Source: Marinifilum sp.
Lineage (GTDB): Bacteria > Bacteroidota > Bacteroidia > Bacteroidales > CG2-30-32-10
Assembly: GCA_020718065.1 (NCBI GenBank)
Contig: DYDE01000012.1
Location: 1-53,281 of the forward strand
Length of the DNA stretch: 53,281 nucleotides
Direction of reading: 5' to 3'
Shown here: positions 8,785 through 16,838 of the stretch, piece by piece
Numbering within the stretch: position 1 is the stretch's first letter
Layout: every line of letters starts with the position of its first letter
Notes under the pieces: generated by a model
The model's database searches: none
Seen by the model: only the letters and a program-made list of their open reading frames with translations
Told to the model about the DNA's origin: nothing
Position numbers and translations under genes: made by a program

Positions 8785-9150
8785 ATGAATGGAAAATTTT
8801 GCGTGTCAATAACAAATTGTCACAAAAACCCGGATGCAATCACAGTAGGATTTGTAGTAGCAGGTGCTGCTTTGGGTTCTGAAAAAGATACTACTGTATT
8901 TTTAAGCACAGATGCTGTATGGGCTGCCGTAAAAGGTGAAGCAGAAAAGATTAGTATTGGTGAACCTTTCAAACCTTTGAAAGAGTTAATTTCTACTTTT
9001 GTTGAAAATGGTGGAAAAATTTTAGCTTGTACCCCTTGTTTGAAAACCCGTGGAATTACAGAAGATATGTTAATAGAAGGCGTGATACCTGCTGGTGGAG
9101 CTGTTCTTGTTGAATTATTAGAACAAGGAACACCTTGCATTACTTACTAA
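8785..9150 (+). CDS. DsrE family sulfur-carrier protein
   Basis: The 121-residue product fits the DsrE/DsrF-like fold: a first strand 'FCVSITNCHKNP', 'AGAALGSEKDTTVFLSTDAV' in the middle, and 'GKILACTPCLKTRGI' with Cys82 and Cys85 in the usual active-site place. The C-terminus 'GGAVLVELLEQG' is also typical. Such proteins pass persulfide sulfur to TusA-type partners. It lies four bases before a TusA-OsmC fusion, so they are probably co-translated and work together. Confidence 0.85.
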   Translation: MNGKFCVSITNCHKNPDAITVGFVVAGAALGSEKDTTVFLSTDAVWAAVKGEAEKISIGEPFKPLKELISTFVENGGKILACTPCLKTRGITEDMLIEGVIPAGGAVLVELLEQGTPCITY

Positions 9151-9153
9151 TAT

Positions 9154-9897
9154 ATGAGTGAAGATTTAAATCTTGAATTAATAGTCCCAGATCATATTTT
9201 TGAAGGTGGCGATTTAGATTGTGGCTCTGGTTTGGTATTATTGATTCGTGAAAGCATGAAGAAAGTTCCTGTTGGCGGCATCATGGAAATGCGTAGCTGC
9301 GAACCTTCTGTTTGTGACGACTTGCCTCCTTGGTGTCGGATGGTCGGACATGACTATCTTGGCATATTAGGGACACCAAAACAAGCCAGATATTTTATAA
9401 GAAAAAATGCAACCGTACAAGATGATGAAAAAAATCTGGAAAAAGACAAAAACAAAGCAAAAGAATATGAATGGCGAGCAAGAACAAGATCAACCGGACA
9501 TCTGAAAAGCACAGTTTATTGCCGGAACTTCTCTTTTGATGTTGGTCAACCAGCCAGCTTTGAAGAAAAAGATAGGTACCCATCAGCATTGGAATATCTG
9601 ATAGGCGCTCTTTCAGCATCGCTTTCTACTGCTTTTTCAACAGAAAGTGCTAAAGCAGGAATGAATATAGATGATGTAGAAATTTCTATTCGCTGCAAAC
9701 TGGTAAACATTTTGGCTCATTTGGGTTTAGAACAAGGCGATCCTAGTATTTCATCTGTTGAAATCAAATGCTTTATTTCTTCTATGGATGATGAAAACAA
9801 AATAAAAGAAATATGGGAACGGACATTAAACTGCTCTCCTATATATGCAACATTGAGAAAGTCAACTGAAATTAAGGTAAAAATGACTATTGTATAA
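9154..9897 (+). CDS. TusA-like/OsmC-like fusion protein
   Basis: Residues 1-90 form a TusA-like domain with 'GGDLDCGSGLVLLI' (Cys23, no CPxP) and 'DDLPPWCRMVGHDYLG'. After a charged linker, residues from about 115 form an OsmC-like domain ('STVYCRNFSFDVG', 'PSALEYLIGALSASLSTAF', 'LNCSPIYATLRKS'). OsmC/Ohr peroxidases use two cysteines; here the first site reads A-S-L rather than a Cys-containing form, while the second, Cys227 in 'NCSP', is kept. It is therefore probably not a classic peroxidase, and thiol or selenol transfer is more likely. It is four bases from the DsrE-like gene. Confidence 0.85.
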   Translation: MSEDLNLELIVPDHIFEGGDLDCGSGLVLLIRESMKKVPVGGIMEMRSCEPSVCDDLPPWCRMVGHDYLGILGTPKQARYFIRKNATVQDDEKNLEKDKNKAKEYEWRARTRSTGHLKSTVYCRNFSFDVGQPASFEEKDRYPSALEYLIGALSASLSTAFSTESAKAGMNIDDVEISIRCKLVNILAHLGLEQGDPSISSVEIKCFISSMDDENKIKEIWERTLNCSPIYATLRKSTEIKVKMTIV

Positions 9898-9923
9898 GTT
9901 ATAACCTTAATAAAAATAATAAA

Positions 9924-9947
9924 ATCAATATATTATTGATAGTTTTT
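9924..9947 (+). terminator. Weak AT-only hairpin with T-run before the MetE-like gene
   Basis: ATCAATA-TAT-TATTGAT is a perfect 7-bp stem followed by AGTTTTTA. The stem is nearly all A/T, so any termination would be leaky. It could lower expression of the downstream gene relative to the carriers. Confidence 0.3.
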
Positions 9948-9966
9948 ATAATTAATAACTTTTTAT

Positions 9967-11136
9967 ATGTATAAAAGCGATATACTATTCCCTGTTACTC
10001 AGGTTGGAAGCTGGCCTCGTTCAAAAGTATTACTGAAGGCACTACGAGATAAACAAAAACAACGTATTACAAGAGAAGAATTTGATACTATTGCTAACAA
10101 AGAAGCAGAGCGATGCATAAAGTATCAATTAGATGCTGGGGTTGATATTCTTGTTGAAGGGGAGCATCATAGGGATAATTTTTATTCATTTATTACTGAT
10201 AAGATTGAAGGTACAAAGTTGATGTCTCTTGCTGAAATGCTCGATACAGTTGAGAACAAAGAAAGTTTTGAAGAAATGCTCGATACTCTTGACGTACCAG
10301 CTTCTGCAATAAAAAACCCGACATGTATTGGGAAACTGAAGCGAAAAGAATCATTAACTTTAAATGAATTTAAATTTGTTAAAAGTTTTACTGATAAACC
10401 AGTTAAAATAACCCTTCCAGGACCTTATTTGTTAACCAGAGCGATGTGGGTTGGCTCCTATTCAAAAATGGGTTATAATAATAAATTAGAAATGGCAGAA
10501 GATGTAATTGAAATTCTTCGTCAGGAATTATCTGACTTGCAAGCTGCCGAATGTGAGTTCGTCCAGTTTGACGAACCAGTTCTCACTGAAATTGTGATGT
10601 CAGATGATTGCGGTAGACGAACATTCATGTGAGCTACTCTTGCTACCCGATCTGATTCGGGCACGGAATTAAATTATGCAGCTGAATTAATCAATAAAGT
10701 TGTTGCTGGTTTCGAAAATATTAGAACAGGAATCCATGTATGCAGAGGAAACTGGAGCAGAAAAGAAGAAACTTTATTGACTGGCGACTATTTGCCTTTA
10801 CTTCCTGCATTCACACAAATGAATGTGAACCAATTTGTTTTGGAATATGCCACTCCGAGAGCTGGTGAAATAGAAATTATTGGCAAAGCTCTTGGTAATA
10901 AAGAATTGGGGTTAGGTGTAATTAATCCCAGAACTGATGATGTTGAATCTACTGAATTTATTATAAGTAAAGTAGAAAAAGTTTTAGAATTTTATTCTCC
11001 AGAAAAAATATTTCTCAATACAGATTGTGGTTTTGGTTGTTTTGCTGAAAGATGTGTAAACGATGAAGAAAAGGCATATAGGAAAATTAAACAAATGGTT
11101 ATTGCAGCTAAAATTCTCAGAGAAAAATACAAATAA
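9967..11136 (+). CDS. MetE-like zinc methyltransferase with in-frame UGA (putative selenoprotein, Sec222)
   Basis: The ORF track splits this gene at a TGA (10630-10632), but the same frame stays open for 168 codons on the other side and keeps the same family, so I read it as one 389-residue protein with selenocysteine at 222. It resembles cobalamin-independent methionine synthase C-terminal proteins: 'VTQVGSWPRS' at the start, 'VDILVEGEHHRDNFYSF', the substrate motif 'VQFDEPVLTE' near residue 200, then 'RRTFM-U-ATLATR', the zinc motif 'GIHVCRGNW' (His257, Cys259), Glu293 in 'FVLEYATPRAGE', and 'NTDCGFGCFAER' (Cys354) as third cysteine ligand. From memory of the family, relatives carry Cys at the UGA position. 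A GC-rich hairpin follows the UGA, and tRNA-Sec, selA, selB and selD are in the same locus. A nonsense mutation is possible but unlikely, since the downstream half shows no decay. The substrate is unknown; a thiol or selenol methyl acceptor is inferred. Confidence 0.88.
10630..10661 (+). promoter_or_regulatory. Putative bacterial SECIS hairpin after the UGA codon
   Basis: The UGA at 10630-10632 is followed by CCCGA (10646-10650), loop TCTGAT and TCGGG (10657-10661). The loop starts 19 bases past the UGA, within the spacing known for bacterial SECIS elements. The codons CGA TCT GAT TCG GGC ACG are GC-rich against AT-rich surroundings, as expected if RNA structure constrains them. The stem is only 5 bp and the loop G is the fourth loop base rather than one of the first two, so the fit to the E. 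coli-type consensus is imperfect. Confidence 0.6.
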
Positions 11137-11521
11137 TTAAAACCTATTAAAAAAGGTTATTTCTAATTTGAACATCCTGTATTGATAATTAATATCTGAA
11201 ACAAACTATACACAAAATACTTCAAAACTATATTATTATTAAAATACAAATTCTTTACACTTTTACACTAAATAAAATTCATTTAATCTGATTTTTATTT
11301 GCTTTTTTTTTTTTCACGCCTTAGCTTGATTTCAATATTTCATTTATCAAAAAAAAGATTTATTTATTTTTTTTTTACTCTATATTTTTCATAAAAACTA
11401 TTGAAATTATATAAAAAACAGCTTTGTTAATAATTTTATTTGTTAGAATAAATAAATGATATTACATTTGAACGCTATATATAAAATATAATTAAAAAAT
11501 AAGTTATTGCTAAAACAGGAA
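11137..11521 (+). other. AT-rich gap with weak hairpin, no gene seen
   Basis: Just after the MetE-like stop, AACCT (11141-11145) can pair with AGGTT (11154-11158), a weak terminator candidate. The rest is extremely A/T-rich with several T-runs and no ORF of note. It separates the selenium locus from the response regulator and presumably holds that gene's promoter, which I cannot place with confidence. Confidence 0.4.
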
Positions 11522-11908
11522 ATGGAAGTTCAGAAGCCAAAAACCATTCTAGTTGCTGAAGACGATTGTTTAAATCAACGTTATATAAAAAACTTATTAG
11601 AAAGTAATGGTTGGCAAGTTGAATCTGTTTTCAATGGAAGTCAGGCTATCGAAAGACTATCTACTCACAAAATAGATGTTGTTTTAATGGATGGACGAAT
11701 GCCTAAAATGGATGGATTTGAAGCCGCTACTCAAATCAGAGAAAATGAAAAAAATACAGGAAATAGAGTTCCAATAATTGCACTTACTGGTTATGCTTAT
11801 GAAGAAGATAAGGAAAAGTTCTTCAAATCAGGAATGGATGATTATGTAATCAAACCTATTGACGAAAATGTATTGTTAAATTTGATAAAAAAACATTTGC
11901 CAGATTAA
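11522..11908 (+). CDS. Stand-alone response regulator (CheY-like receiver)
   Basis: A single receiver domain of 128 residues: acidic pair 'VAEDDC' near residue 12, phosphoacceptor motif 'VVLMDGRMPKMDGFEA', Thr in 'IIALTGYA', and Lys in 'YVIKPID'. There is no output domain, so it probably acts through protein partners or as the phosphotransfer end of a hybrid kinase system. The track uses a TTG at 11507; the ATG at 11522 begins right before the domain and is preferred. It converges with the SirB1-like gene, overlapping by four bases. Confidence 0.88.
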   Translation: MEVQKPKTILVAEDDCLNQRYIKNLLESNGWQVESVFNGSQAIERLSTHKIDVVLMDGRMPKMDGFEAATQIRENEKNTGNRVPIIALTGYAYEEDKEKFFKSGMDDYVIKPIDENVLLNLIKKHLPD

Positions 11909-12804
11909 TTTTCACCCTCTTCCTTATCTTTAAAAATATTAAGTAATAATTCAAGTTCCTTCACTTTGGTTGAATAACCTAATTTTTCGTAAGCATGAAT
12001 AAGATTATATAGCAATCTTTTTATAATTTCTTCATTTGCAGTAGGTTTAAAATAAGTTTGATTTGGTTTAAGTTTAAGTTGTTTTAAAAATAATTCAATT
12101 TCGTTTTTAGTAAAAACAGCTCCTTTATTGAATGGATTAATATAAAAAAGAACTTCATTCTCATTAATAAAAGAAATATTATTTTCAGAAAATTGATTGG
12201 TAAACGCCAAAATAAAATGTTCAGGAAGATTAACACCAAAAACAGGTAAATTATTTTTCTGGGCAATAATAATATATAGTATTGCTAATGAAATAGGATT
12301 TCCTTTCTTTGTTTCCAGTAAAGTGTTAATATATGAGTTTTGTGGAGAATGAAAATTTATAGTATTGGCACTAAAACAATGAACATCAAAAAGAATGTGA
12401 TTGATAATTCGAACTTTTTCAAGAAAAGTAAGATTATCATTTAACTCAAGCCACACATCTTTAGCAATAGCATCAATTTGCGATTTAATATGATCTTCAT
12501 TTAAATCCGGATACTGAAATTTTGTTAAAAGCATATGCCCCAAGAACAAATTTCTAGCACCAAAATGATACCAACTATTCAATTCCATATATACATTATC
12601 GAATTGAATTTTGTGTATTATTTCCTCAATTCGGGCTTGCAAAATACCATCAAATGAGTTTTCCCATGTTTTCTCGAGGTAAGGAATTGCATCAACTCCA
12701 TAAGAATATATTTTTTGCTGAATTTGCTCAAAACAAACCTCATCAGGCTCGTCAAGTAAGCTTATTAATGCTTTTAATTCATCACTAATTGATTTATCAT
12801 CCAT
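11905..12804 (-). CDS. SirB1-like transglutaminase-fold protein
   Basis: The 299-residue protein contains 'TKKGNPISLAILYIIIAQ' and 'VFGVNLPEHFILAF', the signature of the SirB1/transglutaminase-like core 2 family, followed by a helical tail of about 60 residues that may be TPR-like. The catalytic Cys of true transglutaminases is not evident in the NPISL block, so enzyme activity is doubtful. The family is widespread and its role is not well defined. It overlaps convergently with the response regulator end. Confidence 0.8.
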   Translation of the reverse strand: MDDKSISDELKALISLLDEPDEVCFEQIQQKIYSYGVDAIPYLEKTWENSFDGILQARIEEIIHKIQFDNVYMELNSWYHFGARNLFLGHMLLTKFQYPDLNEDHIKSQIDAIAKDVWLELNDNLTFLEKVRIINHILFDVHCFSANTINFHSPQNSYINTLLETKKGNPISLAILYIIIAQKNNLPVFGVNLPEHFILAFTNQFSENNISFINENEVLFYINPFNKGAVFTKNEIELFLKQLKLKPNQTYFKPTANEEIIKRLLYNLIHAYEKLGYSTKVKELELLLNIFKDKEEGEN

Positions 12805-12978
12805 CTTGGCATTAATTTTTTACAAAATACTTTATGCAAAAATAATCAATTTAAATAAAAAATATCTATAAAACTTATAATACACAATTAACCAGTATCT
12901 TTTATTAAATATAATAATCCATATACAAACTCTTTTCATACATTTAGAAATATATACATATAAAATAAAACTAAATAT

Positions 12979-12986
12979 TAATTTTG
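12979..12986 (+). promoter_or_regulatory. Probable -7 element for mrdA-rodA
   Basis: TAATTTTG matches TAnnTTTG and lies 38 bases before the mrdA start. No clear TTTG is found at the -33 position, so the assignment is tentative. Confidence 0.35.
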
Positions 12987-13023
12987 CAAAACAACACAAG
13001 AATCTGCTTTTAAGCCAAGAATA

Positions 13024-14862
13024 ATGAAAACAACTTTTTCTGCCAGAAAATTTACCATTTTTGCAATTTTTGCCTTTGTTGGGTTAATATACATAGCAAG
13101 GTTGTTTTATATTCAATTGATAGATCAATCATTCAAATTGTCAGCAAACAACAATGTATTACGCTATATTACCGAGTATCCTGCAAGAGGGCTGATTTAT
13201 GACCGCAATGGCAAACTTTTAGTTTATAATGAAGCAGTTTATGATTTGATGGTTGTGCCAAAATTAGTTAAATCAATGGATACTTCCGATTTATGTAAAC
13301 TAATTGGAATTGATGATTCGACTTTTAAATCCAGACTTGATAAAGCCCGTCAGTTTTCTATTTACAAACCATCTTTTTTCGAAAAACAATTAACTGTCGA
13401 AACTTATGGTTTTATACAGGAAAAATTATATAAATTTCCTGGATTTTATGTACAAGCCCGTACTGTTAGGAAGTATCCTACTCCTATTGCTGCACATACT
13501 ATGGGTTATATAGGTGAAGTCAGCCCCGAAACAACTTTAAAAAACAGTTATTATAAATCTGGTGATTATGTAGGCATTAGCGGAATTGAAAAATCCTACG
13601 AGGAAATCTTACGTGGCAAAAAGGGTGTTAAAATTAAAATGTATGATGTTTTCAATAGAGAAAAAGGAAGTTTTCAGAATGGAAAATACGACACCCTTGC
13701 TGTACCAGGAAAAAATCTTTACACTTCTCTCGATGCAGATCTACAAACCTATGGTGAAAAATTAATGGTCAATAAAATTGGCAGTATTGTTGCTATAGAG
13801 CCTTCAACTGGAGAAATACTCGCTTTGGTATCAAGTCCCACTTACAATCCAAATTTATTAGTAGGAAGAATACGTTCTGAAAACTATAGCAAACTGTTGG
13901 CCGATGAATTTATCCCACTATTCGACAGAGCATTAATGGCACAGTATCCTCCTGGATCTGTTTTTAAATTAGTTAATGGATTAATTGGGTTGCAAGAAAA
14001 AGTCATTACACCAGAAACACGATTTGGTTGTGGTGGTGGTTTTAGTCTTGGGGGTGGAAAATCAGTTGGCTGCCATGGTCATTTTTCCCCAACAGATCTT
14101 TCTCAAGCTATAGCCATTTCCTGTAATACTTATTTTTGTAATGTTTTCAGAGCTATAATGAACGACAATGATTATAACAATACTCGAGAAAGTTATCTTA
14201 ATTGGAGAAAAGATGTGATGAGCTTTGGATTTGGGAAAAAATTCAAAAATGATTTACCAAATGAACTTAATGGCAATATCCCATCTGCAGAATATTATGA
14301 TAAATTTTTTGGCAAAAATAAATGGCATGCTTTAAATATAATTTCATTGTCTATAGGTCAGGGAGAAATCGGCATTACACCTTTACAACTTGCAAATTTG
14401 GCTGCTCTTATAGCAAACAAAGGTTATTACTATACCCCCCATATTGTAAAAGCTGTTGACAAAAAGAATTATGTATTAAATAAATATATAAATAAAAATT
14501 ACACAATGGTTGATCCTATCTACTTTCCAACAATTATAGAGGCAATGTATCAGGTTGTTGAAATGGGAACCGCTACAATTGCTAAAATGGAAAATTTACA
14601 AATTTGTGGAAAAACAGGAACTGCACAAAATCCTCATGGCGAAAACCATTCTGTATTTATTGCCTTTGCACCTAAAGATAATCCCAAAATTGCAATATCT
14701 GTAATTATAGAAAATGCAGGTTATGGTGCTACATATGCTGCTCCAATTGCAAGTTTAATGATTGAAAAATATCTTTATAGAAAAGTGAAACGACTAGATG
14801 TAGAAGCTTCAATGATCAATGCAGATTTAATGACCAAACTCAAGAAAAAAATTAAAAAATAA
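13024..14862 (+). CDS. mrdA: Penicillin-binding protein 2, elongasome transpeptidase
   Basis: This class B PBP cross-links peptidoglycan during cell elongation together with RodA. One N-terminal membrane anchor ('FTIFAIFAFVGLIYIARLF') is followed by the PBP dimer domain and the transpeptidase with all three motifs: SxxK in 'PPGSVFKLVNG', SxN in 'ISCNTYFC', and KTG in 'CGKTGTAQNPHG'. The length of 612 residues is normal. Its stop TAA overlaps the rodA ATG by one base, so the two are translationally coupled. The mreBCD genes often found upstream are not in this window. Confidence 0.96.
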   Translation: MKTTFSARKFTIFAIFAFVGLIYIARLFYIQLIDQSFKLSANNNVLRYITEYPARGLIYDRNGKLLVYNEAVYDLMVVPKLVKSMDTSDLCKLIGIDDSTFKSRLDKARQFSIYKPSFFEKQLTVETYGFIQEKLYKFPGFYVQARTVRKYPTPIAAHTMGYIGEVSPETTLKNSYYKSGDYVGISGIEKSYEEILRGKKGVKIKMYDVFNREKGSFQNGKYDTLAVPGKNLYTSLDADLQTYGEKLMVNKIGSIVAIEPSTGEILALVSSPTYNPNLLVGRIRSENYSKLLADEFIPLFDRALMAQYPPGSVFKLVNGLIGLQEKVITPETRFGCGGGFSLGGGKSVGCHGHFSPTDLSQAIAISCNTYFCNVFRAIMNDNDYNNTRESYLNWRKDVMSFGFGKKFKNDLPNELNGNIPSAEYYDKFFGKNKWHALNIISLSIGQGEIGITPLQLANLAALIANKGYYYTPHIVKAVDKKNYVLNKYINKNYTMVDPIYFPTIIEAMYQVVEMGTATIAKMENLQICGKTGTAQNPHGENHSVFIAFAPKDNPKIAISVIIENAGYGATYAAPIASLMIEKYLYRKVKRLDVEASMINADLMTKLKKKIKK

Positions 14863-16121
14863 TGGCAGGTAGAAAAAATTTACTTTCTAATACTGACTGG
14901 ATTTTAGTAAGTCTTTATCTCATTTTTGTTTTAATGGGGTGGCTCAACATATATGCTGCTGTTTACAACGAAAATCATAACAGCATATTAGATATGAGTC
15001 AGGCTTACGGTAAACAACTTATATGGATAGGCACAGCTTTTATAATAGCTCTGGCAATATTAATTACTGACCAAAAATTCTTTACTGCTTTTGCATATCC
15101 AATATATGGAACCTCCTTATTATTATTAATTATTGTTTTGATATTTGGAAAAGAAGTTTCTGGATCAAGATCCTGGTTTCGTATAGGCGATTTAGCTATT
15201 CAACCTGCAGAATTTGTCAAATTCGCTACAGCATTAGTGTTAGCAAAGTATCTTGGGACTATTAACATTCGTATTCAGGATTTTAAAACTAAATTAAATG
15301 TATTTGCACTTTTACTTTGCCCTGTATTACTGATCCTTTTACAAAACGACACTGGTTCAGCTATGGTTTTTATAGCTTTTATTTTTGTATTATATAGAGA
15401 AGGCTTATCCGGTAATGTATTAATATTTGGGTTATTAATATGCGTCTTGTTCTTTCTTCCATTATTATTTGATAAATTGATAATAATAATAATATTGCTG
15501 GGCATTGGTGGCATCTTGTTCTATTTAGTGAGAAAAAACAAAAAAGACATTATTGCCTTAGTAACAATTGTAGTGCTTTCAATAGGATTTATATACAGTG
15601 TTGATTATTTATACTCCAAGGTTCTCCAACCCCATCAAAAACAAAGAATAGATGTACTTATTGGGAAACAAACCGATTTAAAAGGTGCTGGATATAATGT
15701 AAATCAATCAAAAATTGCTATCGGTTCTGGGGGGCTAATTGGTAAAGGATACTTACAGGGGACACAAACAAAGTATGACTTTGTTCCAAAACAAAGTACA
15801 GATTTTATTTTCTCAACTATAGGCGAAGAATGGGGGTTTGTTGGGAGCTCGGTAGTAATTCTGTTATTTATCTTACTATTTTTTAGGATATTATTTGTTG
15901 CAGAACGACAACGATCCTCACTTACCAGAATATATGGCTATGGGGTAGCTTCTTTATTCTTTTTCCATTTTATGGTTAATATTGGAATGACCATTGGATT
16001 TTTCCCAGTTGTTGGAATCCCATTACCTTTCTTTAGTTACGGCGGTTCTTCTTTATGGGCTTTTACTCTTTTGTTGTTTGTACTGATAAAATTCGATTCT
16101 AATCGGCTATATACATACTAA
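14862..16121 (+). CDS. rodA: Rod shape-determining peptidoglycan glycosyltransferase RodA
   Basis: A SEDS-family polytopic membrane protein of 419 residues that polymerises lipid II with PBP2. Visible marks are 'GSRSWFRIGDLAIQPAEFVKFA', 'LQNDTGSAMVF', 'FSTIGEEWGFVGSS' and the C-terminal 'IPLPFFSYGGSSLW'. About ten hydrophobic helices span the sequence. It starts on the last base of the mrdA stop, a usual pairing. It converges with a leftward gene 13 bases beyond its end. Confidence 0.96.
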   Translation: MAGRKNLLSNTDWILVSLYLIFVLMGWLNIYAAVYNENHNSILDMSQAYGKQLIWIGTAFIIALAILITDQKFFTAFAYPIYGTSLLLLIIVLIFGKEVSGSRSWFRIGDLAIQPAEFVKFATALVLAKYLGTINIRIQDFKTKLNVFALLLCPVLLILLQNDTGSAMVFIAFIFVLYREGLSGNVLIFGLLICVLFFLPLLFDKLIIIIILLGIGGILFYLVRKNKKDIIALVTIVVLSIGFIYSVDYLYSKVLQPHQKQRIDVLIGKQTDLKGAGYNVNQSKIAIGSGGLIGKGYLQGTQTKYDFVPKQSTDFIFSTIGEEWGFVGSSVVILLFILLFFRILFVAERQRSSLTRIYGYGVASLFFFHFMVNIGMTIGFFPVVGIPLPFFSYGGSSLWAFTLLLFVLIKFDSNRLYTY

Positions 16122-16134
16122 ACAATATTCTTCC

Positions 16135-16656
16135 TTAAAACAATTGTCTTATTTCGGTTTTTAAATGTTCTGATGCTATAGTAACAGGAAACTTGTTAAT
16201 AAGTACAGATTTTTCAAATATTTTTTTTGATAAATCAGATGCAGTGGCATTATCATTAAGTTCTCCCATAGATGTATTGATAAGTTTTAGCATTTCTTCC
16301 TTTGCGTTTTTTACTAATTCCCAAGCCTGTGAAGAAACATAAACCTGTTGCGACAGATTATGTTCAAATTCTTCTCGGATAGTTTTAATAAGCAACATTT
16401 GATATTGAGAAGCAGAATAATTTGAATTAAAAACTCTAACTAATAAGCTGCTAGGCGAAACACGTTCTAAAAAAAGAACCAATCGTTCATATGCCTGCAG
16501 TCGTATTGGAATAGTTATATTACCAGATAACTTTATAAATTCTAATTGCTTTTTTTTGTTTTCATTTTCAAAAAAAAGTTTAATAACAAAGAAAGATGTT
16601 AAAAAAACTACTATAGATGGTAGTACATATTTTAATATTTCGAATAATTCTGACAT
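16135..16656 (-). CDS. Membrane-anchored hypothetical protein, 173 aa
   Basis: One N-terminal transmembrane helix ('LPSIVVFLTSFFVIKLFF') is followed by a charged, helix-forming cytoplasmic region including 'LQAYERLVLFLERVSPSSLLVRVF' and 'MLLIKTIREEFEHNLSQQVYVS'. This arrangement recurs in Bacteroidota proteins of unknown function (DUF7935-like, from memory). I cannot assign a function. It is convergent with rodA and divergent from the aspartate aminotransferase. Confidence 0.75.
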   Translation of the reverse strand: MSELFEILKYVLPSIVVFLTSFFVIKLFFENENKKKQLEFIKLSGNITIPIRLQAYERLVLFLERVSPSSLLVRVFNSNYSASQYQMLLIKTIREEFEHNLSQQVYVSSQAWELVKNAKEEMLKLINTSMGELNDNATASDLSKKIFEKSVLINKFPVTIASEHLKTEIRQLF

Positions 16657-16755
16657 AAATTTTAGTACTTAGTATTACAAATAAATTGAAACAGATATTG
16701 TTTAAATTAATTAATCGCAAATATCGGAATTTATAAGAAAACTTATTAAAATTAA

Positions 16756-16788
16756 TTTGATTGGTACGTATTTATTTTATTAATTTTG
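16756..16788 (+). promoter_or_regulatory. Bacteroidetes-type promoter for the aminotransferase gene
   Basis: TTTG at 16756-16759 and TAATTTTG at 16781-16788 are separated by 21 bases. The start codon follows 50 bases later. Confidence 0.6.
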
Positions 16789-16838
16789 TTGCATACTCAG
16801 TAAAATTAACATATTTATAATAATTCTTTTTTAGCAAA

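Noticed and set aside
8820-9140. Leftward 106-residue ORF opposite the DsrE-like gene
   Set aside because: Shadow frame. The rightward protein has a clear family match and fits the operon.
9967-10632. MetE-like gene as a simple nonsense pseudogene
   Set aside because: No further stops or frameshifts occur in 168 following codons, zinc ligands are kept, and the selenocysteine machinery is adjacent.
10777-11136. Separate 119-residue gene after the MetE-like ORF
   Set aside because: It begins at a TTG, is in the same frame as the upstream ORF, and lacks the start of any domain. It is the C-terminal part of the UGA-containing gene.
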